From Sweltsa coloradensis (taxonomy: Eukaryota > Arthropoda > Insecta > Plecoptera > Chloroperlidae): DNA of 64,000 nt. Shown piece by piece: positions 31,193-41,924 of this stretch. The position numbers were made by a program, and so were the translations under genes. Under the pieces are notes generated by a model. The model saw only the letters and a list, made by a program, of their open reading frames with translations, was not told the DNA's origin and did not search any database. The stretch covers positions 1-64,000 of the forward strand of contig JAMZAV010003112.1 in the NCBI GenBank assembly GCA_024449915.1, given 5' to 3'. Position 1 is the stretch's first letter. The number at the start of each line of letters is the position of its first letter.

Positions 31193-31330
31193 GCTGATTG
31201 ATACAACACTTCAGGAGGTTGTCTGTTCTGTCCAGACAGAGAGGTAAAAAATATTTAACACAATTGAGCAAAAATATACCAGTCAAGACTTTCTCAAACA
31301 TGACATTTAACAGGAACAAAAAATAAAATA
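31193..31330 (-). repeat. inverted fragment of the 32.5-35.8 kb repeat
   Basis: GAGGTTGTCTGTTCTGTCCAGAC is the reverse complement of the GTCTGGACAGAACAGACAACCTC segment at about 32657 in the tandem repeat. AGTCAAGACTTTCTCAAAC also resembles its later CAAGACTTGCTCAAAC block. Confidence 0.5.
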
Positions 31331-31685
31331 TTGATTGATTGGATATTGCTTAACGTCTCATATTTATGCAACTTGGCTAATCGAGACGAAGGGAGGGACG
31401 TAAGGTATGACGCGGGGAGTCAAGGGGTGGACGAGCCTGTGCTGGTCAGAACCAACCACAAGCAATGGAGAGGAGAGGACAGGGGTTCTCCCACGTCGTG
31501 GTCGTCTCCGTCTATGTCATCATCCGTCCATGTAGTCATTGTCGTCGCCGTCGGGGAGGTATTCAAAGGGAAGGGGAAAGTTCCCCGACGACGACCCAGA
31601 GCTCGCCATTAGTTTCAGGGCGACAAACTCCCCTAATCACGGACCAAACCACGAGAAGGGTGCGAGATGGAATTTGATGGCCCAA
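31331..31685 (-). mobile_element. SINE-like ~345-bp retroposon
   Basis: A full-length reverse-orientation copy from TTGATTGATTGGATATTGC to GATGGAATTTGATGGCCC. It is close in sequence to the copies at 28.9 kb and 62.9 kb. Confidence 0.8.
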
Positions 31686-31821
31686 CGATAAATATTTCAC
31701 TAACGTCGTAGTCAATAGTTGCAAAAACGATGAAAATTGCTCAAAAAATTGCTCTCGAGTGTGCACAAAAGTATAATATTATGATAACTATAAAGAGTCG
31801 CCCACATACTACAATGTTATT

Positions 31822-32135
31822 ATATATTTATGCAACTTGGCTAATCGAGACGAAGGGAGGGACGTAAGGGATGACGCGGGGGGACAAGGGGTGGACAGGC
31901 CTGTGCTGGTCAGAACCAGCCACAAGCATATGGGGAGGGCAGAGGTACCCCCACGTCGTGGTCGTCTCCGTCTGTGTCATCAGTCCGTGTTGTCTTTGTC
32001 GTCGCCGTCGGGGAGGTAGTCAAAGGGAAGCGGTTCCCCGACGACGACCCAGAGCTCGCCATTAGTTTCAGGGAGTGAAACTCCCCTATTCACGGGCCAA
32101 ACCGCGAGAAGGTGTCGAGTTGGAATTTGAAGGAC
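31822..32135 (-). mobile_element. SINE-like retroposon with target duplication
   Basis: This copy lacks the last ~35 bases of the family tail. It is flanked by ctacaatgttatt (31809-31821) and ctacaacgttatt (32136-32148), 12 of 13 identical, a direct sign of retroposition. It shares the short GGTGTCGAGTTGGAATTTGAAGG start and the missing GGGGAAAG block with the copy at 41.3 kb, so the two form a subfamily. Confidence 0.8.
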
Positions 32136-32519
32136 CTACAACGTTATTGTTCAACTAGGAGCGTTTCATATTGAAAAGTCGTTTTTCAAAGCTATGGGAA
32201 AGTTTATATGGGAATCAGGTGGTCCTCATGTATTAATTGAGTCAAACGTTCTTGCCGACAGGTCCTAAACGGTTGATTTAGAGAAGCATTCCAATCGTTG
32301 CAAAATACTCCATACACTATTAGTTAGTAAGAAATATTTTAGGGCTCTCAACAGTAGAGTAATCAGTGATCACTGATAACACAGCCTCACTATTAGCATA
32401 AAGTATGGAGATGCTATATTTTTTAGTATTTATGCAAGAATTTAGTATAAATGGGAATCCACACAACATTGCCCCACTAAAAAACAATACAACAGACAAC
32501 ACGCCTTAAAACCGAAATT
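32136..32519. other. nothing recognised
   Basis: AT-rich, no ORF or repeat boundary supported. Confidence 0.4.
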
Positions 32520-33440
32520 CGCTCCATTGGTTTCCTCCACTACCACTCCCACCTCAACCAAACCTATACAACCTCTGTCCGAGCAGACTGAGAATAATCT
32601 TGAAATAACAAACGATTCCCAGAAGGACAGAGCAGAAGAGAAAACAAAACAATCCAGTCTGGACAGAACAGACAACCTCATGAAGCAAACAAACCCAACA
32701 AAAAGATGAAAGGACATTTCAGTCAACACAACAACAAACAACACATTTCACATTAACAGAAGCAATCTCTATGTACAGTGGAGGCTACAGTGGAGGCAAG
32801 ACAAGAACATACTGGAGAGCGGAGTCAAAACACGTTCGCCTGCGACTAGAACAAAAGACCGACTGCGGGGCGAGACTGCGCTGGGACTCTGGGAGTGAAT
32901 GCGGGTGTAAAGTGCAGTTAAAAGGTGCGGGGCGGCGAGGTCACATCGTTGCTGCACGTCCAGTGCATGGAAGTCTTCCAACATCGCATTGAACAGTAGC
33001 TTCTGAGCTCCATGAGGAAGAGTTTATTGGAATAGTGTAATATTTGTATAAGTGTAACGAGGTTCATCGTGACGATACAACATATTCACAGATATTGCCT
33101 TAAGCATGGATTTTATTGTTATTATAGATGAAGCTTCTGTAACACGTCGCATTTCATGTCCCACACATTTGTTTCGAGACCAGAGATGAAGATAGAACGA
33201 CGTGGGAAAGCTCAATGTTATCGCACACAGAACAGAACCGAACACGTTTCTAGCATCAACCTCTCTGTCTGTATAGGGCACAGCACTGAGATAACGAACA
33301 CTTCTCTGACAAGCAGTGCAGAGCACAGAGTGAACAATCCGTTCCATCTGGACAGAACAGTGACCTCCGAGGTTAACACACATTAAACAGAACGATGCGA
33401 GAACAAAACAGCCAAGACTTGCTCAAACAACTTATTCAGC

Positions 33441-33902
33441 ATTAAAAGAGCAATGGCAGTATTCCTGGAACCAGATTGAAAACAATAAATTGTGCCACAT
33501 CAAGAATAGCACGGCAGCCTGCATCTCTTCACGTCGCTCCTCTCGCCGTGAAGAAGTGGTTCTGACTCGTTTAAGAATCGGGCACACACGGATACCTTCT
33601 AAGAGGTGAAGATCCTACCATTTGTGATGAGTGTGGTGAAGTTTTAACTATAAAACACGTTTTAGAAACCTGTACAAAATATAGTAGTGATAGAAAAGAA
33701 TTTAAATTAAAACCTTCCCTCAAATAAATTTTATCAGACAGCTCTACGGCAAGCGATAGGCCTAATGTTATTAATTTCTTACGTAAAGGTAAGATTTTAA
33801 ATTAAATTTGAAATTCATATATATTTAGCATTTAGAAAATTCGATGGGCACTGATAACTTTACTGTTTTGTGCCTAAAATCCCCAATAACTAACTAACTA
33901 AC
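33441..33902 (+). mobile_element. RNase H-class non-LTR retrotransposon, 3' fragment
   Basis: Translation gives KEQWQYSWNQIENNKLCHIK, then SRREEVVLTRLRIGHT and, after a frameshift, a C-x2-C-x8-H-x4-C knuckle (CDECGEVLTIKHVLETC). It ends in a 3' UTR with AACTAACTAACTAAC. The minus-strand element at 50.97-51.9 kb has the same order, so both belong to one I-like family with a TAAC tail. It is inserted in a tandem-repeat unit: ACTTATTCAGC on the left and ACAGAAGCG on the right are adjacent in the uninterrupted unit at 34150. Confidence 0.8.
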
Positions 33903-35037
33903 AGAAGCGAACTCCTTATATTGTGGAGACCCAGCAAGAACAGACCGAAAAGCAGAGACAACACATCCGTCTGCGACATGAAAAGCAGACAAACTGCGAG
34001 GCGAAAAATACTTCATGACAGAAGTTGCATTAGAGTTAACATGTGTATACCGGCTTGCATTTCGGTATGAGTTCGAATTTGGAGCTCGGATCATGAAGTA
34101 AGCAAACCACGATGCCAGGACATTTGAGTCAAGACTTTTATACAAACAACACATTCAGCAGCAACAGAAGCTATAGCTGCTTGTACTGTGGAGGCCTAAC
34201 AAGAACAGAGCGAAGACAAAACACGTCCGCCTGAGACAAGAACAACAGACCGACTGCGAGGCGAGAGCGAGACTGTGCTGCGAGTGAATGTGGGTGAGAG
34301 TGCAGTTAAAAGGTGCGGGGCGGCGAGGTCATATCGATGCTGCACGTCAAGTGCATGGAAGTCTTCCGAAATCGCAGCTTTTGAGCTCCAAGAGGTAGAA
34401 TTTATTGGAGTAGAGTGATATTTGTATAAGTGTAACGAGGTTCATCGTGACGATACAACATATTCATAGTCACAGATATTGCCTAAAGCAAGAATTTTAC
34501 TGTTATTATGGATGAAGTTTTTGTAACACGTAGCATTGCATGTCCCACATATTTGTTTCAAGACGAGAGATAAAGATAGAATCAAATTAGGGACCAGCTA
34601 TAACACGGCGCATGTCACGTCACAAACAACATCTGCAGGTAAATAGTAGATTGAAGTACGCAAGGATATGTTGGCCCCAGAGTTCAATCGACAATGACTA
34701 GCAGAGGTTGATAGATTCAAGGTATTGCAATTTCCCCTTGTTTTTATGTTTCATTGGGTACAAACCCGGTGGTTTGACTGGGCTGGGGAAAGTCGTAACA
34801 ATCCTGCTTCAGTAAAAAAAAAAAAAAGATGTAGATGTCATCACTCGGGATGTGACAGGGCACAACACTGAGTTAACGAGCACTTCCAGGACAAGCAGGC
34901 CAGATTAATGAGGAAACAAACGATGTAAAGTACGTTACTACCCTACTGACAGACAATACCACATACGTGCACAAATTTTAACGTCAATAACCCACTTAGT
35001 AACACTAACTTACATTATTAGTAAAATAATGCTTCAA

Positions 35038-35125
35038 ACAATGATTGACTGGATATTGTTTAACGTCTCATATTTATGCAACTTGGCTAATCGAGACGAC
35101 GGGAGGGACGGTAGAGATGAGTAAT
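35038..35125 (-). mobile_element. SINE-like retroposon, tail fragment
   Basis: Only the tail end of the family is present (GATTGACTGGATATTG to CGAGACGACGGGAGGGACG). It lies inside the tandem-repeat region. Confidence 0.7.
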
Positions 35126-35780
35126 ATGCAACACATACACAGGGAATTTGGTATAACAAAAACCCAAGCACAGAAACCGGACACCTCCTTTGTGTGACTT
35201 GGCTCTCATCCCACACTGATCAGAACCTGACACTTTCCGAACATCAATCCCTCAAGCTGTACAGAGAGAACAGACTGAGACCAACACTAACATAACAAAT
35301 GCTTTCCTGACAAGCAGGACAGTATAAATAGCGAACAAACCTCCCAGCCTAGACAGAACAGACAATCTCCCGAAGTTCACAAATATTAAAGAGAAAGACT
35401 TGGTCAAACAACACGTTCAGCAGTGACAGAAGCTAACTCCGTGTACTGAGGAGGCTCGCCGACACGAACAGACCGTAGAACGGAGACAAAACACGTCCGC
35501 CAGCGACAAGAACGACAGACCGACTGCGAGTGCGAGGCTGCAGCTGCGCTGTGTGTGAGCAAAGGTGATAGTCAAAAGGTGCGGGGCGGCGAGGTCATAT
35601 CGATGCTATACGTAAAGTGCAATGAAACTCTTCAAAATTGTGTTGATGACAATAGCACATGAACTCTGAGAGGTGTGATTATTTGGTTACGATTGATATT
35701 TCTATATGTGCAGTGAGGTTTATCGTGACGATACTGGAGTGTCGCAGATATTGTGCAAATTCACTTCTTCGTTGCAAATG

Positions 35781-36620
35781 CAAAGTAAAAGTGGACAAAC
35801 TAGGCCAAGGGTACGCCAACTTACTTTTTGATGCGATACATGGTTCTCCTTGGAATATTCTTGAGTGTGTTGCTTGAATGAAGCTGACACTCCATGTATT
35901 GTTTTTTCTCTTACATCGTTGTGAATCATTTCTATGATTGTTTCTATTCATTTTGCTAATGCCGCCGAGACAGCGCCAGCCACTCAATTGCTGACAGCAA
36001 GGATATTAAACACGATTGAACACTTCGTTTCAATCGTTTGGCTGACAGCCTTGCCATGCCTTTGTGTAAAAATACCTTGCCAATTAAAAATTTCACGAAT
36101 TAAAACAAGAATAATTGCCATGTATACCAATTGTGACACTCAACACAAATCTAAAAATAACTGATTTAGTTAATGACTAAAACAATAACAATTTAACACT
36201 TAGGACTAAATCACTTTGTGGAAACTGGGAAAACACGATTTTACGGTCATGGAATTAAAGAATAGGAAAACTAAGAGATGACCAATTGGTTTTATGGAGT
36301 TGTTTGTTTTCTTGATGGTGTTGACCATGTGTTGACTATTTTCAAGTTTACCGCATTCGTGCTGCCAACAATGATAGTGGTATGTTGCCCACGCAGTCTA
36401 CATGCAGCCTAGCCTAGCCTATATTTCAATCTTAAAGTTATAAGAAATCTTGACCTAAATGTTCTTTTTAATTTTAGGAAGCAGTTTAATTGCCAAATAC
36501 ATACGTAAATGATCGACGGTATTGGTACCTATGAGAGATACACAACGTGTTATTTAGTTTTTGTAGGTGGCTATAGTAGGCCTGTAACGAATTTGCTCTA
36601 GCTCTTCAAATAAAGAAGTT
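35781..36620. other. nothing recognised
   Basis: Incidental short frames only. No supported gene, repeat or RNA gene. Confidence 0.35.
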
Positions 36621-39600
36621 AGGTGCACAAACCGTATAACAAGCTGAAAATTTAACCAAGTGTTCTCAACACCCTGATTAAACTACTGTGTAAAATTACC
36701 CGAAATCACTTTAGCGGAAAAGGGTTTTAAAAAATGGCAAACGGGTAACTTTTCAAAAAAAGGGGAAGTTTTGTAACATCACTAATAAATAGCTGGAAGC
36801 TGATCGTCTGGACAAAACTGCACATACCTTGTTTTTAACACTACTTTTTAATATCCATAAACGTAATAAAAGGCAAAGGCCAACAATTTTGATTTGGTAT
36901 AGTCTGTTTTACACATAAATAGACCCCGAAATGCATTTTTAAACCGTTTCGCAATATTTCAATCTCATTCTTCAGACGAAATATGTAGAATTATCTAAAA
37001 CTTATCCAGCAATTAAGTCATCTATGTGTCTGCTTCGATAAAAAAAATTGACGACTTGAAAAACGTACATTTTAAAACATTGATTGTACGCTCGAAGCCG
37101 CGTATGCTGTATTGTCCACTTTTACCGCCAAAATATAAACATAGCTAAATTCGAATTTGAAACATTATATACAACGCCAACTTGCAACATATGTTTTAAA
37201 ACTCCACAAATACAACCCTTTTACATTAGACATTAGTTAGAATATCATAGATCATGTTCAAAATAAAATAGAACCTTACAAAATAAATCACAAAATATGC
37301 TCTGTACTTGTTCTTTAGATAGAAAATCAGCATCACATGACTACATTCAAATTTATACACTCTCTCAACAATTCATTAAATTATAAAGAGCCTTTTAAAA
37401 GGCTAAATGGGCTTACAATGGGCAAAAAGGGCTTATAATGAGCAATTTTTTTCTTGTTTGTATTTGTTGTAAAATTTAAATTTTTTAATACTTGTTCATA
37501 TTATATTAATTTTAATGATTGGTATAGGTAACGTATTTGTATTGTTTTGAATTGTATATTTTTGAATTGTTTAGGTTTTAGTTATACCTAACATTGTGGG
37601 TTTTGATACCTGTTGTTATAGATAAATAAATAATACATAAAAAATTAAAAAGTTCAATGATTTATGGTTTCTTTAGTGCAAAGTCTTACGAACACTCGCG
37701 AAATCACATCAGTTTAGGTTAACGCCGTGGTAACACTGCCCGAATGTATTAGACCTAGGAAAAAAGAAAATGTTATGAACATTAACTTGTATTTGGATGA
37801 TTTTGTAGAATTCATATTTTCATGACCGCTTTTCCTTAATTTTGGTCATCATTAGTGATTTAAGATGTGTCTTGAAAATTGAACACGTTGTAACAGTCTC
37901 GATTACATAGGCAAATATCTGTACAATCCAGTCCATTTCGATAGCAGGGGCATTTATCGGAATCAGTGCACAAGAGCTTTGTTCTAAAAGTGCAGAAAAA
38001 ATCTTTCAACTTTTCCATTACACAAGGTCCCTCATGATTCCGGATAAATGGTCCTGACTGAGAATGAAACAACACGGTTTGAATACTTTTCTGAAATTTT
38101 TATTTTAATGGCAAAAGGACGGAATGCATTTGATATCTCAGTGTCAACTCCAGCTTCATTTAAAAATTGAATGTACATTCCCAAAACTTTAGGGAGCTGT
38201 ATTATTTTTCCGTTTTCAATCGAGTCTTTGCAAGAATCCCAAATAAAGTCTGCGGCTTGGTCATATTTGTTATTGGTTTGATATTTTTTTGCGGATTTGA
38301 TGTTTCTTGTGCTTGTGTATTTTTGATAACAGTTTCGATGATACCTCGCGTTTACAGCAAAGAGATCGCTTTCAAATGAAATTCGTTTGCTTATATTTTG
38401 ATCACCTCTAGTTAATGGGGCTTGCAAAACAGACTCTCTGACTCGAACAGGATTCATGTCGACAAGTAAAAACAAACGCCCTCGTTTAAATTTATCTTCT
38501 TTCTCGCCACAAATTAAACAGTTGATATTCCAATCAAATTTAAGTGATCATTCCTAGCACGGCGTTTAGACTCAGTTGGTACATTGTACGTAAGGGCCTT
38601 CTTCAGATAAACGTTTTTTGCTCTTTCTTGTTTGCGTGAGTCTGTATAAACAGTTCTACATTTTTGGTGAAATTTGTATGGGAAACTGTCAACTGTACTT
38701 TTTCGGTATTTAAGAACTTTAATAGCCACATCGTCCTGCCTATCTCCAAACGATTTTATAAGTGTAACAAAACCTTTCTTAGTCAAAATCGTTTTATATT
38801 CTGTGGAAACTAATGGGCCTTCCTTGCCATCACAAATACCACACACGGTAGTTCTGTGAAATGTTGATTTAATATATTCTTTCGCCGAAGGGATTGCAAA
38901 ATCGTCCTTGTCACCTATTTTAATAAATGTGCGGTTGTGTGAGTTTTGTAAAATGTATAATTTATTAGTCTTATATTATTATACATTTCAGTCAGTAATA
39001 ACCCATTTCCAGGTTATTTTGTATGATTTTTCATGATTTACATTAAAAGAAAAAGGTAAAACAACAGGCACAACCATTCGTAGACTACAATAAAACTTCC
39101 ACAAAATTAGTGAATTAACACAATAATCTGGCACCGAGTTATAAAATACTGAACGAACTGTCCTGTTCGAAATATCTAACAGGACTGAACTGATATTATC
39201 CTTTAGCAAAGCTCTTGCACCCTTTCACCAATTCATTTTTGTATTTGTAATTATTTACAATAACCTGAGTAGAGTTGAGCATACGATCATTTAGGTTTAA
39301 GTATGTTGGAGCATAACGCTTGATAACACGAATGGGAAGATGCGGTAAAGAAACGATATACCACACATATTTCAGTGGAGGGACTCGATTTAATACGCGT
39401 CAACAAATTTGTATGCTTATTGCATTGGTAGTAAAGATATGTAAACACAGAAGAGATGAGCAATCATAACGTAGGTGGATCGTACAGTCGCTTCAATTTT
39501 TTATGCGTTGTGTGCATGTATTATTTTAAAGCCAAACTGGGGGAAGGAGCTGAACAACTGGACAATTTCATGAAAATTTGGCAATTATTTGTGTTTAGAA

Positions 39601-41151
39601 ATACATATTGTGTTGTTAGTGTTATTAACAATGTTATCGACATTAAAAATCACAATACAATATGAAGGTTTAAAACTATTTTAGCACACAGCAACATTTA
39701 AATAAAACACAGCACAGCTCTTAAATTTAACATTAGGCCAACCAATTTACCATGTTGATACTTTTATAGTCTTAATTATATTAATAAAAAGGATGTGTGT
39801 AAATTCGATATAATTTTACAAAACGTTTCATATACATAAGGAAAAGTCGGGATCATTTCAGCAGTGTAACCCGTATGAGTAATCTAAAAATACAAAGCGA
39901 CAAAAATCACATCTGAGGTTTTATTTATTTTTTAAACAAAGGAATTTGACCATGTAGTAGTAAATTTAAATACAACTTAACATATGATGTAACTAGCAGG
40001 GTGAAATAGAAAATTTCAATTTATTTTCTTTCCATTTATGACCCATTTTATTTTCTAACATACTATAAGAAAATGTAATATATAGATTTAATTTCATATA
40101 CTTATTACTTACGTTTCTATGTGAAAATTGTTTATTGTATACAAGGAGATTCTAAAGCAAAATTGGAAGAAATAGTGAAATAAAACATATATTTTTCACT
40201 TTTTGCCGTTTTACCCATTTTTTGTTTTACCTTTTCCGCTAAAGTGATTTTGGGTACATTTGCACCACACATTTGTGAGGGCCTAAGGAAGGCTTGGTTA
40301 TAAAATCAGCGTGTAATACAGTTTGTGCACCTAAAAGTGAAAATTTCAATTTTGGTTAGTCCTCCATAAATCATTGAAGTTGCCCATTGTAAGCCCATGT
40401 AGCCTTTTAAAAGGCTCTTTATAATTTAATGAATTGTTGAGAGAGTGTATAAATTTGTATGTAGTCACGTGATGCTGATTTTCTATGTTAAAAAGAGTAC
40501 AGTGCATATTTTTGATTTATTGTGTAGGGTTCCTTTTTTATTTTGAACAGGTTCTAGACATTTTTCTTGCCTGAGAAAAAATGGTTGTATTAGTTATTTT
40601 ATAACATATTTCTTTTTGGTTTTTCATGTTTCAAATTCAAATTTAGCTATTTTTATTTTTTGGGGGAAAAGGGGAAAATAAAGCTACCGGCTTTAGCATA
40701 CAATCAATGTTTAAAAATACGTTTTTCAAGCTCAATTTTTTAAAGAAGCAGACACATAAAGGGCTTATAGCGGGTAAGTGTTAGATAAATTTTCCCTATT
40801 TGCTGAAGAATGAGATTGAAATATTGCGAAACCCGGGTTTTAAAAGCATTTCGGGGTCATTTTTTGTGCAAAACAGACTTATAAAATTAAAATTTTTGGC
40901 TTTTCCCTTTTATTACGTTTATAGAAATTAAAAAATATGTTAAAAAAAAGGTTGTGCGTTTTGTCGAAAGATCAGCTTCCAGCTATTTCTTATGGTTACA
41001 AAAATTCCCCTTTTTTTTTAAAAGTTTCCCCTTGCCATTTTTTAAAACCCTTTTTCCCCTAAAGTGATTTCGGGGAATTTTTCACAGTATTTAAACAGGG
41101 TGTTGAGAACACTTGGTTAAATTTTCAGCTTGTTTTATACGGTTTGTGCCC
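36621..41151. mobile_element. 4.5-kb element with ~0.8-kb inverted arms
   Basis: The left arm (36621-37424) starts AGGTGCACAAACCGTATAA. The right arm (40381-41151) is its reverse complement and ends TTATACGGTTTGTGCCC. Mirrored landmarks are CAAGTGTTCTCAACACCCTG, GAAATCACTTTAGCGG, CAGCTGGAAGCTGATC-like, AAATATTGCGAAAC and GAGCCTTTTAAAAGGCT. The 2.95-kb core carries a broken zinc-finger/CXC protein on the minus strand. A third, partial copy of the terminal region lies at 40227-40345. The structure fits a DNA transposon with very long terminal inverted repeats; target duplications are not clear and the superfamily is unassigned. Confidence 0.8.
37860..38935 (-). pseudogene. transposon-encoded zinc-finger/CXC protein, disrupted
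   Basis: In minus-strand order: an N-terminal segment (RTFIKIGDKDDFAIPSAKEY), a first finger CGICDG...FHQKC, after one shift a second finger CLICGEKED...YHRNCYQKYTS, a helical stretch (YDQAADFIWDSCKDSIENG), then after another break a C-terminal CXC module CPCYRNGLDCTDICLCNRDC near 37880-37960. The paired C-x2-C...H-x3-C fingers resemble the protein at 56.3 kb. The middle part where the catalytic region would be expected is absent, so this is probably an internally deleted gene as well as frameshifted. Function inferred: DNA binding by a transposase-like protein. Confidence 0.6.
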
Positions 41152-41280
41152 TAAAAGTGAAATTTCAATATTTTTTTACTCCTCTATAGAGCGAGTGCGA
41201 CAAATTTGGTTTTGTTGCCACTTGGCAGTGACAGAGCGCGATGTTTTTTCGTTGGTTGTCCCCCACACGAGGTAGCAAAG

Positions 41281-41860
41281 ATGGAAGAACCTAAATTTGC
41301 ACTTGTCCAATGGCTTAAACAAGAATTTTTTGATTGGATATTGCTTTACGTCTCATATTTATGCAACTTGGCTAATCGAGACGAAGGGAGGGACGTAAGG
41401 GATGACGCGGGGGGACAAGGGGTGGACCGGCCTGTGCTGGTCAGAACCAGCCACAAGCATATGGGGAGGGCAGGTGTTCCCCCACGTCGTGGTCGTCTCC
41501 GTCTGTGTCATCATCCGTCTGTGTTGTCTTTGTCGTCGCCGTCGGGGAGGTAGTCAAAGGGAAGGGGTTCACCGACGACGACCCAGAGCTCGCCATTAGT
41601 TTCAGGGAGTGAAACTCCCCTATTCACGAGCCAAGCCGCGAGAAGGTGTCGAGTTGGAATTTGAAGGCCCCTTAAACAAGAAGAAAACAAAAAGCAATCA
41701 GTGGTCCCAATACGGTAGGTACGAAATTTTGATTTGGAGGAGTTTCGTAAGTGTAGCGGAGGCCCCAATGCAGAGACCTACGTAGTAGAATGGCACGATA
41801 CCAGAAAGATGCCCTTGGGCGGCTGGAAAGTGTACAAAGCGGTCGTTCTAATGGTTCACG
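41281..41860 (+). pseudogene. gene first exon, interrupted by a retroposon and a stop
   Basis: ATG 41281 opens MEEPKFALVQWLKQE (41281-41325). Removing the 345-bp insert, the same frame continues at 41683 (ENKKQSVVPIR), meets an in-frame TAG, then runs on as VRNFDLEEFRKCSGGPN and ETYVVEWHDTRKMPLGGWK to a consensus donor (CACG/GTAAGTGAG) at 41860, leaving phase 1. The (V)xW...P.GGW..Y.A.VL..HG pattern and the splice phase match the exon at 15596-15830. The exon is dead: one insertion plus one nonsense codon. Family membership (BEN or DUF4806-like N-termini) is a memory-based guess. Confidence 0.65.
41326..41670 (-). mobile_element. SINE-like 345-bp retroposon in an exon, exact 12-bp target duplication
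   Basis: Flanked by CTTAAACAAGAA at 41314-41325 and again at 41671-41682, exact. The insert therefore runs TTTTTTGATTGGATATTGC (complement of an A tail) to GAGTTGGAATTTGAAGGCCC. This sets both family boundaries and a full length of 345 bp. It splits the coding frame of the host exon between codons 15 and 16. Confidence 0.92.
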
Positions 41861-41924
41861 GTAAGTGAGTAGCTATAGGGCAAGCCTAGTAGACTTTGAG
41901 CCAACTGTAGGTATACCTCCCCCC

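Larger units (their letters stand above)
32520..35780. repeat. diverged tandem repeat, three to four units
   Basis: Long blocks recur in the same order. CAGACTGAGA...CTGGACAGAACAGACAACCTC occurs at 32580-32680, with relatives at 33300-33365 and 35270-35375. TGTACTGTGGAGGC...ACCGACTGCGAGGCGAGA is at 32773, 33917 (partial), 34178 and 35437. The GTTAAAAGGTGCGGGGCGGCGAGGTCA block is at 32917, 34304 and 35570. TAAGTGTAACGAGGTTCATCGTGACGATACAACATATTCA is at 33050 and 34430, with a relative at 35710. The units are diverged and rearranged, and one is interrupted by the retrotransposon end at 33441-33902. No protein is encoded. Confidence 0.75.

Noticed and set aside
32771..33386. Overlapping short genes on both strands in the tandem repeat
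   Set aside because: The frames are not conserved between repeat units and carry no recognisable domain.
34780..34830. Small-subunit rRNA fragment (GGGAAAGTCGTAACAA) followed by an A run
   Set aside because: Only about 16 bases resemble the universal rRNA 3' region and the flanks do not continue the match. Too short to call a retroposed rRNA.
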